Shown here: piece by piece, positions 1-9,400 of the stretch
Layout of the letters: every line of letters begins with the position of its first letter
How positions within the stretch are numbered: the first letter of the stretch is position 1
Origin: Gynuella sp.
GTDB lineage: Bacteria; Pseudomonadota; Gammaproteobacteria; Pseudomonadales; Natronospirillaceae
Length of the DNA: 64,000 nt
Reading direction: 5' to 3'
Assembly (NCBI GenBank): GCA_028282465.1
Contig: JANQHX010000044.1
Location: 19,601-83,600 of the forward strand
The notes under the pieces: generated by a model
Seen by the model: only the letters and a program-made list of their open reading frames with translations
Database searches by the model: none
What the model was told of the DNA's origin: nothing
Translations under genes and position numbers: made by a program

Positions 1-1347
1 CAACAACAGCATGTAGTGCGTGAACAGTGGGGTATTCGCCCAACTTTCTATCCATTCTTAATTTATTTGGTTCACAGCATTAAAGGCTACAGTGCATACA
101 ACGGATTCATTGTTAACTTCTTTGCCGGTTTGGGATCGCTGTTTTGCCTGTATTGGCTTCTTAAGCAATGGTTCCATCAATATGTCGCGGTATTGGGTAT
201 GCTGTTGTTGGCAGCTACGCCTGTTTATGTACTTTGGGTTACTTCGACAGGGTTTGAAATAGTTAACCTGTGTTTGGCCTTGATTTCATTCTGTCTGCTT
301 TATAAATACCTTCAAACTAAAGAGAGTATTTTTTTAGAAAGATTAATCCTTACCCTTATTCTGCTAGCGCAAACTCGCTATGAATCTTCTGTTTTCATCA
401 TTGCACTTGGGTTAGTCGTGTTAGCTTCCTTAAGATGGAACACCATCGAAAAGCTGTCGTTACGTATCGCCGTTCTGCCTTGGTTATTTCTACCCATTGC
501 TTGGCAGAGGTTACTAAAAAGCGACAAATCTGATTATCAAGTTTATAACGATGAAGCAGTGTTCAGTTTTGCCTATTGGAAAAAGCATATGGCCACTGCT
601 TGGGATTATTTCACTGCAACTCAAGAGCGATATGCCACCATAGGATTTGTATTTTTTGTGGCATTAGCTGGTATTGCTTTAGCTGTGATTAATCTAATTC
701 GTCGTAGAAAAACCATAACAGCCTTAACTTGGCATATGATTGCAGCAGCGACTCTTTCATTAGGCGCACTGATTGCCGTGGTGTTTTCTTACTACTGGGG
801 CAATTTAGTCATTTCCTTTACTATTCGCCTGGGCATCATTTTTATGCCATTCGTTATTTTCGCATTCTGTTATCTGGTACAGGAAATCATTAGTTCTAAA
901 TGGATTAAGCTTGAATCTGCTTTGGGTACAAAAATCACTGTGGTTTTTGGTTTAGCCCTTTGTCTATGGTATTGGCCAGTTGCAGCCAAAAACGAAGCCG
1001 TTGAACAATTAACTCTTAACAGGCAGTACCAGGTTGTATTAGCGTATTTGCAGGAAGAGTTTCCGAATGCAAATAATTTGATTATTTCAGATCGCCCTGG
1101 CCTATACAGCGTACATCAATGGGGAGCGGTGAGTATGAACTATGCCAATCGCAATGTTGCCAGAATTGAAAGAGAATTGAGCAGACACCTTTATCAGGAC
1201 GCAATCGCCATTCAAATTATTAACTACAGCGATGGAAAGGCCATTAAGGGTACTAACCTGAATGAAGAGTTTGAGCTGGAAACACTTTACGAAGCTCAAT
1301 TCAATGCTGTGGCTAAAATAGTCATCTCAAGAGTTCTACACGATTAA
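1..1347 (+). CDS. Membrane glycosyltransferase-like protein (GT-C / PMT type), 5' end outside the window
   Basis: The reading frame is open from the first base with no stop, so the gene begins upstream; the first in-window start codon is a GTG at 16, and about 448 residues are visible. The protein is rich in hydrophobic segments, at least eight between roughly residues 10 and 330, followed by a soluble C-terminal part of about 100 residues. This resembles dolichyl-phosphate-mannose-type (ArnT/PMT, GT-C) glycosyltransferases, which move sugars from lipid carriers at the periplasmic face of the inner membrane. The catalytic first loop with its acidic residues would lie in the missing N-terminus, so I cannot check activity. 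It ends 115 bases before arsR and is probably a separate unit. Confidence 0.6.
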   Translation, partial: QQQHVVREQWGIRPTFYPFLIYLVHSIKGYSAYNGFIVNFFAGLGSLFCLYWLLKQWFHQYVAVLGMLLLAATPVYVLWVTSTGFEIVNLCLALISFCLLYKYLQTKESIFLERLILTLILLAQTRYESSVFIIALGLVVLASLRWNTIEKLSLRIAVLPWLFLPIAWQRLLKSDKSDYQVYNDEAVFSFAYWKKHMATAWDYFTATQERYATIGFVFFVALAGIALAVINLIRRRKTITALTWHMIAAATLSLGALIAVVFSYYWGNLVISFTIRLGIIFMPFVIFAFCYLVQEIISSKWIKLESALGTKITVVFGLALCLWYWPVAAKNEAVEQLTLNRQYQVVLAYLQEEFPNANNLIISDRPGLYSVHQWGAVSMNYANRNVARIERELSRHLYQDAIAIQIINYSDGKAIKGTNLNEEFELETLYEAQFNAVAKIVISRVLHD

Positions 1348-1403
1348 CCATCTTGCCCCTCAATCTAGAGGGGCATCTTCATAAAAACTTCATAGTTCTT
1401 TCG

Positions 1404-1464
1404 TTGACCTTTTACCAAGCCTAATTAATATACGCAAAAACATATATATGATTAGGCATATATG
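1404..1464 (+). promoter_or_regulatory. arsR promoter with overlapping ArsR-type operator
   Basis: A -35-like TTGACC lies at 1404-1409 and a -10-like TAATAT at 1426-1431, spacing 16. The stretch 1419-1457 carries perfect 7-base inverted arms, GCCTAAT at 1419-1425 and ATTAGGC at 1451-1457. Two CATATAT-type palindromic elements flank the second arm, at 1441-1450 and 1457-1464, and the last contains the arsR start codon. AT-rich inverted repeats over the promoter are usual for ArsR/SmtB repressors, so this is very likely the autoregulatory operator of the ars operon. No separate Shine-Dalgarno sequence fits between the operator and the ATG. Confidence 0.6.
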
Positions 1465-1794
1465 CAGTTACAGGACTTTTTTAAAAGCCTCTCTGACGAT
1501 ACTCGCTTAGCTTGTATGCTGCTCATTTATCAAGAGCAGGAATTATGTGTGTGCGAGTTGGTTGAAGCACTGAGGGAAAGCCAACCCAAAATTTCTCGAC
1601 ATCTTGCACAATTACGAACACAAGGTCTGGTATTAGATAGAAAAAAGGGGCAATGGGTTTTTTATTCACTGAATAATAACTTACCAACCTGGGCCATTAA
1701 TATTATTCAACAAGCTGCCGAATCAAAGCCGACCTTATTGAAATCCATATCCAAAAATTTAAAAGCCATGAAGAGCCGCCCGGCTCGATGCTAA
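1462..1794 (+). CDS. arsR: ArsR-family arsenic-responsive repressor
   Basis: This 110-residue protein is a single winged-helix domain of the ArsR/SmtB family. Around residues 27-33 it has the sequence ELCVCEL, which matches the ELCVCDL metalloid-binding site of classic ArsR: two cysteines one residue apart at the start of the recognition-helix region. A further cysteine is the last residue and could give a third thiolate for As(III). The helix-turn-helix follows (QPKISRHLAQLR). Its role is to hold the operon off until As(III)/Sb(III) binds. It is first in a tight operon with gap (12-base gap) and arsJ, and the ATG sits inside the operator, which suggests autoregulation. Confidence 0.9.
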   Translation: MQLQDFFKSLSDDTRLACMLLIYQEQELCVCELVEALRESQPKISRHLAQLRTQGLVLDRKKGQWVFYSLNNNLPTWAINIIQQAAESKPTLLKSISKNLKAMKSRPARC

Positions 1795-1806
1795 AGGACA
1801 TCAACT

Positions 1807-2826
1807 ATGACAATTAAAGTAGGAATCAACGGTTTTGGCAGAATGGGCCGCCTTGCTTTTAGAGCCGCTTACGATTGGGACGATATAGAATTTATTAGAA
1901 TCAACGACCCCGCAGGTGATGCAGCCACACTGGCCCACTTAATAATGTTTGACTCTGTTCATGGACGTTGGCACCACGATGCAGTGGCTGATGGTAACCA
2001 AATGATTATCAATGAACATAGCATTACCTGCAGCCAAAACCGAGCAGTCTCTGAAACCGATTGGACAGACTGTGATGTGGTTATTGAAGCTTCAGGTGTA
2101 TTTAAAACCACTGAAGCCCTGCAGCCTTATCTGGATCAGGGCATAGCTAGGGTAGTAGTGACTGCACCCGTTAAAGAGGCAGGCATTTTAAATATCGTAA
2201 TGGGTGTTAATCATCAATTATATGATAAAGAAAGATACCCAATTGTTACGGCTGCTTCCTGCACTACCAATTGCTTAGCGCCGGTGGTAAAAGTCATACA
2301 TAAAGCGATCGGTATTAAGCATGGCTCTATGACGACCATCCATGACATCACTAATACTCAAACTATTATTGACGCTCCTCATAAAGACTTGCGTAGAGCC
2401 AGAGCCTGTGGATCAAGTTTAATTCCAACCACTACAGGCTCAGCCACAGCCATCACTCATATTTTTCCAGAGCTAAAAGGCAGATTAAATGGTCATGCAG
2501 TACGAGTACCTTTAACAAATGCCTCGCTCACCGACTGCGTATTTGAATTGGAAAAACCAGTTACCGAAGCAGAAATAAATGCCTTACTGAAAGATGCAGC
2601 AGAAGGTGAGCTTAAAGATATTCTAGGTTATGAAGAGCGTCCGTTAGTTAGCATTGATTATCGCACAGACCCCAGATCATGCATTGTAGATGCACTTTCA
2701 ACCATGGTCATTAACGGTACCCAATTGAAACTTTATGTTTGGTATGACAATGAATGGGGATATGCCAATAGAGCAGCAGAGCTAATGCGAATGGTAGGAC
2801 AAATGGATTTATCAACCTCGAATTAG
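1807..2826 (+). CDS. gap: Arsenate-detoxification glyceraldehyde-3-phosphate dehydrogenase
   Basis: This is a full-length GAPDH of 339 residues. The Rossmann motif NGFGRMGR lies near residue 8, the catalytic cysteine is C152 in ASCTTNC, and the partner histidine is H179 in TTIHD. Placed between arsR and arsJ, it matches the known ars-linked GAPDH that uses arsenate in place of phosphate to make 1-arseno-3-phosphoglycerate, which ArsJ then exports. That activity is inferred from gene order; the sequence alone would also fit an ordinary glycolytic enzyme. It starts 12 bases after arsR, downstream of an AAGGA ribosome-binding site, and ends 12 bases before arsJ, so the three genes are co-transcribed. 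Confidence 0.9.
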   Translation: MTIKVGINGFGRMGRLAFRAAYDWDDIEFIRINDPAGDAATLAHLIMFDSVHGRWHHDAVADGNQMIINEHSITCSQNRAVSETDWTDCDVVIEASGVFKTTEALQPYLDQGIARVVVTAPVKEAGILNIVMGVNHQLYDKERYPIVTAASCTTNCLAPVVKVIHKAIGIKHGSMTTIHDITNTQTIIDAPHKDLRRARACGSSLIPTTTGSATAITHIFPELKGRLNGHAVRVPLTNASLTDCVFELEKPVTEAEINALLKDAAEGELKDILGYEERPLVSIDYRTDPRSCIVDALSTMVINGTQLKLYVWYDNEWGYANRAAELMRMVGQMDLSTSN

Positions 2827-2838
2827 TCAAATTAAAAT

Positions 2839-4062
2839 ATGAATAGCCTTCGAAATCTTTCGTCAGAACTCAAACAATATTTAGTGGTTACCGGTAATTA
2901 TTGGGCATTCACCCTCACTGACGGTGCCCTTAGGATGCTGGTAGTTTTACATTTTTATGGGTTGGGTTATAGCCCATTAGAGATAGCGATGCTGTTTTTG
3001 TTTTATGAGCTTTTTGGTGTCATCACCAATCTGGTTGGGGGCTGGTTAGGTTCTCGAATTGGTTTGAATAAGACCATGAATATCGGGTTAGCTCTTCAAA
3101 TCCTTGCGTTAGCAATGCTAGTAGTACCCAGTGACATGCTAACTGTCATCTGGGTAATGACTGCCCAAGCCTTATCTGGAATTGCCAAAGACCTCAACAA
3201 GATGAGCGCCAAAAGCTCAATCAAATTGTTGGTTCCAAAAAACGCAGAAAACCAACTCTATAGATGGGTCGCCATACTCACAGGATCTAAAAATGCATTG
3301 AAAGGCGTTGGCTTTTTCTTGGGTGGACTATTGCTCACCCTAATAGGTTTTACATCGTCAATGCTGGCGATGGCCATTGCGCTAACATTAGTTTGGGTAA
3401 CAAGTTTACTTCTACTGAAAGAAGATCTCGGAAAATCGAAAAACAAATCTAAATTTACAGAGATGTTTTCCAAGAGCAAAAGCATTAACTATTTGTCAGC
3501 TGCTCGAATGTTTTTGTTTGGGTCAAGAGACGTTTGGTTTGTTGTGGCACTCCCTGTGTATTTTTCTTCTCAATTTGGGTGGAATCATTGGACAAACGGA
3601 ACCTTCTTCGCTTTGTGGATTATTGGTTACGGAATTATTCAAGGATATGCCCCAAAAATAACAGGACGCACTTCTGGTAAAACCCCTGACGGTAAAAGTG
3701 CAATAATATGGGTAGCAATGCTGGCCATTATTCCAGGCGCAATTGCCTTTGGACTTAACTATTTAACAAGTTCGGTATTTATTGTTGTGGGTTTACTAGT
3801 ATTCGGCGCTGTGTTTGCTGTGAACTCATCATTACATAGTTATTTAATTGTTAGCTATGCCGATGAGGATGGCGTATCAAAAGACGTAGGTTTTTATTAC
3901 ATGGCGAATGCCATGGGCCGACTGATTGGTACTCTGTTGTCGGGATGGATCTATCAGGCATATGGGCTAGCAGCCTGCTTGTGGATATCAACGATATTTT
4001 TAATGCTGGCTGCTGTCATTTCAGTTGGATTACCTGCCCATAAGAGAATTACCTCTGTATGA
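2839..4062 (+). CDS. arsJ: ArsJ organoarsenical efflux permease (MFS)
   Basis: A 407-residue major-facilitator protein with about 12 membrane segments. The N-terminal stretch NYWAFTLTDGALRMLVVLHF and the cytoplasmic-loop segment SGIAKDLNKMSAKSSIK are characteristic of ArsJ as I know the family. ArsJ exports 1-arseno-3-phosphoglycerate, the product made by the GAPDH encoded just upstream, and the exported compound then falls apart to arsenate outside the cell. Together arsR-gap-arsJ form a complete arsenate-resistance route needing no arsenate reductase; no arsC, arsB or acr3 is seen in the window. It is the last gene of the operon and converges on the TerB-like gene, with 65 bases between them and no clear terminator. 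Confidence 0.88.
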   Translation: MNSLRNLSSELKQYLVVTGNYWAFTLTDGALRMLVVLHFYGLGYSPLEIAMLFLFYELFGVITNLVGGWLGSRIGLNKTMNIGLALQILALAMLVVPSDMLTVIWVMTAQALSGIAKDLNKMSAKSSIKLLVPKNAENQLYRWVAILTGSKNALKGVGFFLGGLLLTLIGFTSSMLAMAIALTLVWVTSLLLLKEDLGKSKNKSKFTEMFSKSKSINYLSAARMFLFGSRDVWFVVALPVYFSSQFGWNHWTNGTFFALWIIGYGIIQGYAPKITGRTSGKTPDGKSAIIWVAMLAIIPGAIAFGLNYLTSSVFIVVGLLVFGAVFAVNSSLHSYLIVSYADEDGVSKDVGFYYMANAMGRLIGTLLSGWIYQAYGLAACLWISTIFLMLAAVISVGLPAHKRITSV

Positions 4063-4127
4063 GCCTTTCACTCAGACACTCATTAGGGCGGTGCCTTAAA
4101 TATTGTTTAAAAAAAACTATGGGGGCG

Positions 4128-4532
4128 TTAGCTATAAGCTAATACCGTATCTAGATACTTGACTTCCTCATCTGAGATTTCACCATCCGCATCTGAAATT
4201 TCTTGGGCGATCATCTGAGCTTTTTCAACTGCACCAAGCTTGGCTAACGAATCCATTAAATCAGTTAAATAGCTAAATGTTTCACTCTCTGGCGCATCGA
4301 CTATCTTATTAACTCGCGCAATACAGGCCTTTTGATAGGTTTCGATACTTGTGCTTGATGCCCATTCAATATCTGCCATCAAGTTATCCATATATTCTTT
4401 TTCTTCCAGCGAAATACGGTTATCTATTTTGTAAAAGAAAGTGCCTAATTCTATCAAGAGTTCATTTGCACTTTGCTCATTCTCAGCAATGAGCGCTTTC
4501 AATCTAACCCCAAAAACGTCCAGTATTTTCAT
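4128..4532 (-). CDS. Small TerB-like helical protein
   Basis: A 134-residue acidic protein, predicted all-helical and cytoplasmic, with no signal peptide. It has two similar acidic segments: IDNRISLEEKEYMD near residue 37 and DADGEISDEEVKYLD near residue 114, sharing the pattern D-x-x-I-S-x-E-E-x-x-Y-x-D. This resembles the duplicated metal-binding halves of TerB/DUF533 (tellurite-resistance-like) proteins, although I am not certain of the family. The gene lies 24 bases after the lipase-type gene and has its own ribosome-binding site, so the two are probably translated from one message. A function in stress or metal sensing cannot be shown from the sequence. Confidence 0.6.
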   Translation of the reverse strand: MKILDVFGVRLKALIAENEQSANELLIELGTFFYKIDNRISLEEKEYMDNLMADIEWASSTSIETYQKACIARVNKIVDAPESETFSYLTDLMDSLAKLGAVEKAQMIAQEISDADGEISDEEVKYLDTVLAYS

Positions 4533-4556
4533 ATCCTGATTCCTACTATTGTGAAC

Positions 4557-5660
4557 TCAATTTCTACGTTCACCATGAACTTTTAATTTCTCGATGTAAA
4601 GATCTATAGAATGATCAGAGACCATTTTCTTTATACCGCCAACTTTATAGCGGACTAGGTTTGTCAACCAATTCTTGTTTCTCCGAAAAAAGCTGATTTG
4701 GTATCTTAACCTTGCTGCATTCCCACTGCCTTGTAGATAGCTGATGTATCCAGGGTGTTCGTACTGGCTCATTTGTTTCATATGCTCAACAAGTTTTTCA
4801 TCCCAGTCGCCACCAAACACCATTTTATTAATCATTGAAATTGGCCTCAACACCAGCTTAAGAATATGGAGCAGCAAAATCACAAACCAAGCAGCCCAGG
4901 GGTTAGGCAATGACGGAACAATATCAGTCTCATTTATAATTTCATATACAGGTGTTTTCAAACCATTTTGTATTTGCAGAGTACCTATAGGTGGCGCACC
5001 ATAGGTATAACATGCCCCTCGAATCTCGTAAGGCAAAAGCCGAGTAGCAACCATGGCTAGTGCTCCGCCTAAGGAATGACCCGTTACAAATAATTGGTCA
5101 TATTCAAGCGCTTGTAGAGCTTCATCAATATGTTCCTCAACCTTTTTAAACGCATCATAAAAACCTGAATGAATCTCAACCAACTCACCTTCAAGTTCAA
5201 TTGGCTTTAGACGGACATTGATGTCTGCTCTAATGTCTCTAAAGTCTTTTGGTTCAGTCCCTCTAAATACAAGGTATGCAAGTTTCTTAAACCCGCCACT
5301 TCGAGCTTCAACATTTTTAACGCAGATAAAAGCTTGTGTACCGCTTTCTGAGAATGTTTTGACTAATTCAAAGTCTTCCTTAGCTAAAATTTCTTTTAAA
5401 ACATCCTCACTCTGTTCCCTTGTTCCTGGCATTTGACTAATAATTAAAGCAAGACCCTGCTTCACTTTCTCAGCTTGGTCTTTGTTTTTTACAAAGGAAT
5501 CGACCAAATCAGCTGCCTGATCTAAGGGATGCCCACCCTCAAATTTGAAATACGCTAATTTAGATAACTCTGCACATACATAAGCCATGCGATCACTAAA
5601 CGCCGCCCGTTCAATTGGCGCTTCCATCAGGTATTTAGAATCAAAATAGATATGTGGCAT
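4557..5660 (-). CDS. Lipase class 3 family alpha/beta hydrolase
   Basis: A 367-residue protein with no signal peptide. The class 3 (fungal-type) lipase core spans about residues 100-305. The nucleophile elbow is GHSLGG with S196, the acid is probably D246 in NETDIVPSLP, and H302 in YEHPGY is the likely histidine. The segment YGAPPIG before the aspartate is typical of the family. A hydrophobic stretch (AAWFVILLLHILKLVL) near residues 256-271 lies between acid and histidine and may act as a lid or membrane contact. The substrate is unknown. Lipases of this fold include cytoplasmic esterases and type VI phospholipase effectors, but no type VI gene is nearby. It is probably co-transcribed with the TerB-like gene downstream. 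Confidence 0.8.
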   Translation of the reverse strand: MPHIYFDSKYLMEAPIERAAFSDRMAYVCAELSKLAYFKFEGGHPLDQAADLVDSFVKNKDQAEKVKQGLALIISQMPGTREQSEDVLKEILAKEDFELVKTFSESGTQAFICVKNVEARSGGFKKLAYLVFRGTEPKDFRDIRADINVRLKPIELEGELVEIHSGFYDAFKKVEEHIDEALQALEYDQLFVTGHSLGGALAMVATRLLPYEIRGACYTYGAPPIGTLQIQNGLKTPVYEIINETDIVPSLPNPWAAWFVILLLHILKLVLRPISMINKMVFGGDWDEKLVEHMKQMSQYEHPGYISYLQGSGNAARLRYQISFFRRNKNWLTNLVRYKVGGIKKMVSDHSIDLYIEKLKVHGERRN

Positions 5661-5693
5661 TATTATTTCAGTCCCTGGATTATTCAGTCACTT

Positions 5694-5738
5694 GGTCAAA
5701 CAGCATAATGCCTAAGTTTGGCCTTATGCTGTTTGACC
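5694..5738. repeat. Long perfect inverted repeat (15-base arms)
   Basis: The arms GGTCAAACAGCATAA (5694-5708) and its exact reverse complement (5724-5738) are perfect. Inside, a GCC/GGC pairing after one mismatch leaves a 7-base loop. No T run follows on either strand, so it is not a standard Rho-independent terminator. It lies 34 bases upstream of the lipase start codon, and its plus-side right arm contains the stop codon of the relic frame. It may be a 3'-end hairpin of the lost gene, a processing or protein-binding site, or a mobile-element end. Confidence 0.75.
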
Positions 5739-5870
5739 ATTAGAGCGTACATTGACTGCTTTAGCCAGTGGCTCTGAAGAGTCCTCTGAAATATTAATGA
5801 CTATTTGGTTATAGAATGATGATGGGGAATCGCTAGAGCTGTCGTTAGGTTTGAATACACTAGTAAATAA
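5724..5870 (-). pseudogene. Possible C-terminal relic of a lost gene
   Basis: On the minus strand a frame of 48 codons runs from a TAG at 5871-5873 to a TAA at 5724-5726 with no usable start codon. Its translation is protein-like: it contains FYNQIVINISEDSSEPLAKA and ends NVRSNGQTA. No upstream frame joins it cleanly, so if real it is the tail of a gene that lost its front part. I do not recognise the family. Chance is a serious alternative at this length. Confidence 0.25.
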
Positions 5871-6096
5871 CTATCAGCTCTGGATTAGTGACTAAAATAC
5901 TTTTTAAAATTAGTACAAAATGATGGGCATCAATCAGTATATTTTTGGCAAATTGTTAGCAATGCCATCGGGATGCCAATCCAAAATTGGAAAGCGGCGA
6001 TTATTATTTGATTACAAAATTTAAAAGCCGCTTGGTTAGGAAGAGCATGTGTAATTTAGCTGGGCTCCACTGAGTTGAGCTTTTTTACTAGAAAAA

Positions 6097-6435
6097 TCAG
6101 TAGACATCTACTATTCGTAGAAGCGTATCTGCAGTACTACAATCGCCCGGGTCAGAATAGTTAATAACCACAGTCTGCCCTTTCATCATACGATCATTTA
6201 TCAAAGACAAGGCTTCAGCATATTCTGGCATATGAATAGATAGCACAGCCTGAGTACCTTTAAATCCAGCCTTATGTTCACATGCCGCTACCGGAAATCC
6301 AGTGTCAGATTGGTCAAAGCCAATTAAAACTCCACCGCCGGTAGGAACGATTCTATTCGGCATTAATTCTGCCTGATCAGCACTAGTAGCTGCTGACACA
6401 AGGGCCAAACTTAGAACACTTAGTACTTTTTTCAT
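6097..6435 (-). CDS. Small exported protein of unknown function, last in the island operon
   Basis: A 112-residue protein with a clear Sec signal peptide: MKKVLSVLSLALVSAATSA, with probable cleavage near residue 19. The mature part of about 93 residues has just two cysteines (in VAACEH and GDCST), which could form one disulfide in the periplasm. No known domain is recognised. It starts 9 bases after the stop of the fibronectin-III giant, with a strong GAGGGGG ribosome-binding site, so the two are one transcription unit. Its position suggests a small partner of the giant protein such as a chaperone, pilot or anchor; this is inference only. Confidence 0.75.
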   Translation of the reverse strand: MKKVLSVLSLALVSAATSADQAELMPNRIVPTGGGVLIGFDQSDTGFPVAACEHKAGFKGTQAVLSIHMPEYAEALSLINDRMMKGQTVVINYSDPGDCSTADTLLRIVDVY

Positions 6436-6444
6436 ATTACCCCC

Positions 6445-9400
6445 TCAATAAAGTACAGATTTAGCTGGACTACGAGTTTCACTCCCAATTAGCCACTGTA
6501 AGTACTCAGCAACCGTGTTCTCAAAACTAGATTGGCTCCAATCCTGAGCGTCAATCTTACAGTACCTATCTGGCAGCAAACAGCTTTCCAACTTATGTCC
6601 GTCTTCGAAAATATCGAGCCAGCTGTCACTATTACACTTGTAAACAGATTTCACAAAGACTGCTTCTCGAACGCCATTTTCATCTAGCGGCGGCTGTCGA
6701 TCAATGTTGCCAGATAGCGCATTACAGAATCGTTCCGATTGACTAGCTGGAACTTGATTTGGGCTTTCACCTGTTACGACGAAGAACTTACTGGAGGTAC
6801 CTATAAACTTAGTTGGATAGCTATGCTTTAACAGGTTAGTGCTACTGTAGTCTAGAGTTTTCATTGATACAGAGCTATTACCTGTGAATGCCAAGATTGA
6901 TTCAACAAGTTCATCCGAATAAATAATGCCCTTCTGATTATCTTCTACAGCTCTGGACAGATCAGTAATCGGCCTAAGTAATAGCGACTTATCAATTTTT
7001 TCAGCTTCTGTGTTGGCAATTGATAACGCTAGTGGAGCACCTGTTGCTTCGGCAAAAATTGAAATTTTTCCTGAAGCGCCATAGTTTGCCTTATTAGTCT
7101 CGATCCAAGTAAAGGCATCTTTAATGTCGGTAATCAAATCATCGCCGGTTGCGTTATCACAGTCTGATGTCACATTGTTGTTACCCAGCACTCGGTATAC
7201 AGGCGCAAATACCGTATAGCCACTTTCGGTAAATTCAGAAATTCTCGCCTCAAGGTTTAGCAACCCATTAGCACGATTCGTCCAACCATCATACACAGCA
7301 AGCATTGGTTTGGTATCGATAGCGTCGGCATCGTTTTTATAGATGCGCATTTCCAGCTTACATGTGCCGTCGTCCCCCACTGCTGCGTTACTCCAGTCGG
7401 TACAACCACCGTTAAAACAGAACTGGGGTTTAGGAGCAGATTTCTCCGCAACTTCCTTGTAAACCACCTTATTAACAAATGGTAAGTGGTTTGCAGTTTT
7501 ATCAGTACCCTGAATATCCAACTGAGCGCCCCAGGCCTCCGTCCATCCAGATTCGGAGTTGTGCCCAGCGCCCCAATTTAATGGGTTCGCCAATTCCATA
7601 CCTGATGCCATCATCTCAGAACAATAGTCATTAATTGATTGGCTTGAATGATTAGAAGGATAAGCTGCGACGACCAAATCGTAAGAAACAAATTCGCTAT
7701 AGGATTCAGTACATACAGACTGCTGACTCAGAATATTTTCAACACCCTCAATATCGCCAGATAGAATAGCACCTAACAATAAGTACTCGCGTTTTTGTTC
7801 CTGGATAGGATCTATACCACCAAGATAGGTATCACCCACGGGGAAAGCCAATGGATATTCCGAAATCTCATTCAGCAAGAAACCTTTTATTTCCTGACTA
7901 TACGCAGAATGTTGAGGAATCTTAATCTTGGCCGTTAAGTCATCCAACTTGGTGTTTAAATTTGCCTCAATATTCAGCAAAGTCAGATTTAATCGTTTCT
8001 GAGTCAGCGAGTTCATTTTTGTGATTGATGTGAAGTCTTCGTTTAAATACTCATGATTAAAAGTCAGATGATTAAACTCGCTTAATAGCGAACCAACCAA
8101 TATCTCCTGAGGAAAGACAGGCAGTAATTTCCAGCTTTCTGTCATTTCAATATTTAAGTCTGCCAAGGCTTGAACACCACCATTCAGTTGTAACTCCGGT
8201 GAGAAAGTGATTTCTATATCACCATTGCCGGCGAAAGACATTTCTGGATTAGGAAAGAAAGAGGCATCGGCAGTTAGCAGTAACTCGGCATCAATAGACA
8301 CAAAGTCAGTTTCACCGTAATGAGCAACACATTCACCAATTATGACCATCACTGATTTAGATTCAAACTGGCCATCTGCCTCAAGGTTACCAGCAATGGA
8401 AACTTTCGATCTAAATGGCTGATGAATTGAGTAATACTTGGCTGCAGAACTAGGCCTATTCATCCATTCAATAGTTTGCTGATAATTAGAGTCTGAACAA
8501 CGTCCGCCTAAATAAGCCAGACCATTTACGGTAGTTGGGAATTCAAAGTTATTCACATCTACGGGTAAACCAATGGTGTTAACTTCATCGACTAACTTAT
8601 CAGCTAAATACTGACCTGCTGGTTTACCTTGATTGTCGGGATCTTCCAGATATGCTCTTACAATAGATTCATCCAGAGTGAACTGTTGGCTGCCCACTTG
8701 CTGAGCTGGAATATTAACCGTGACTTCTTGAATCGGGCTGTACTCCGGTGATACAGATTCATAACTGCCATCTTTTAAACCCATTTCAATAATGCGATAT
8801 TGATAAACTCCATTTGGTAATACTTGAGGCACAACACTACTGCCCTGAGTAATTTCAATTAAATCCCAATCAGGATCATCCTTTAGTTTTCTTTCAACAA
8901 AAACCCTTTCATAGCTTTCATCACTATAAAGAGCGTTGTTAATGACAACATTAAAGCGGCCGTTTATTGAGTTAGTTGCTGACAAAGAATAACCAATTAC
9001 CGGGAAATCGACATCGACAGTTAGCGCCTTACTAAACTCTGTACAAGCAAAGTATTCATAAATGTATTCTCCAGAACCACCATTACTAATCAAATTTGCA
9101 GGACAAACCTTTACTCGGTAATTATATAAACCGTTTATCAAATCTGTTTCCTCATCGAAATAGCTTTTATTGAGTTCACTAGTATCTTTGGTGATTACTT
9201 CTGGCGAAATTCGTTTCCATGTGGTTTCGGTACTTAGCTTTCTCTCTAAAATTGATACATAGTTACTGTGATAACGTAAACCATTTAAATTACCCATATC
9301 CCAGCTGAGCCTGAACTTGCCGTCAGTGGAATACGCTTTTGACGAAGACAAATTCGGCGGATAATTCTTTGATACTGTTACAGAAGTTTCTGCTGTTTCA

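Larger units (their letters stand above)
5661..6096. other. 436-base gene-poor stretch upstream of the lipase gene
   Basis: No intact gene with a start codon and ribosome-binding site was found on either strand. The stretch holds a long perfect hairpin (5694-5738), a 48-codon minus-strand open frame without a start (5724-5870), and AT-rich sequence from about 5870 to 6096. A short terminator-like hairpin with a T run at about 6062-6085 is oriented for the plus strand, where no gene would use it. The stretch looks like eroded sequence left by loss of a gene. Confidence 0.5.

Noticed and set aside
2839..4062. A generic sugar or drug MFS transporter instead of ArsJ
   Set aside because: The ars-linked GAPDH and ArsR neighbours and the ArsJ-like sequence segments make ArsJ the better call.
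5694..5738. Integron attC site
   Set aside because: The hairpin is perfectly symmetrical and lacks the R-box core sites and extrahelical bases of attC; no integrase is nearby.
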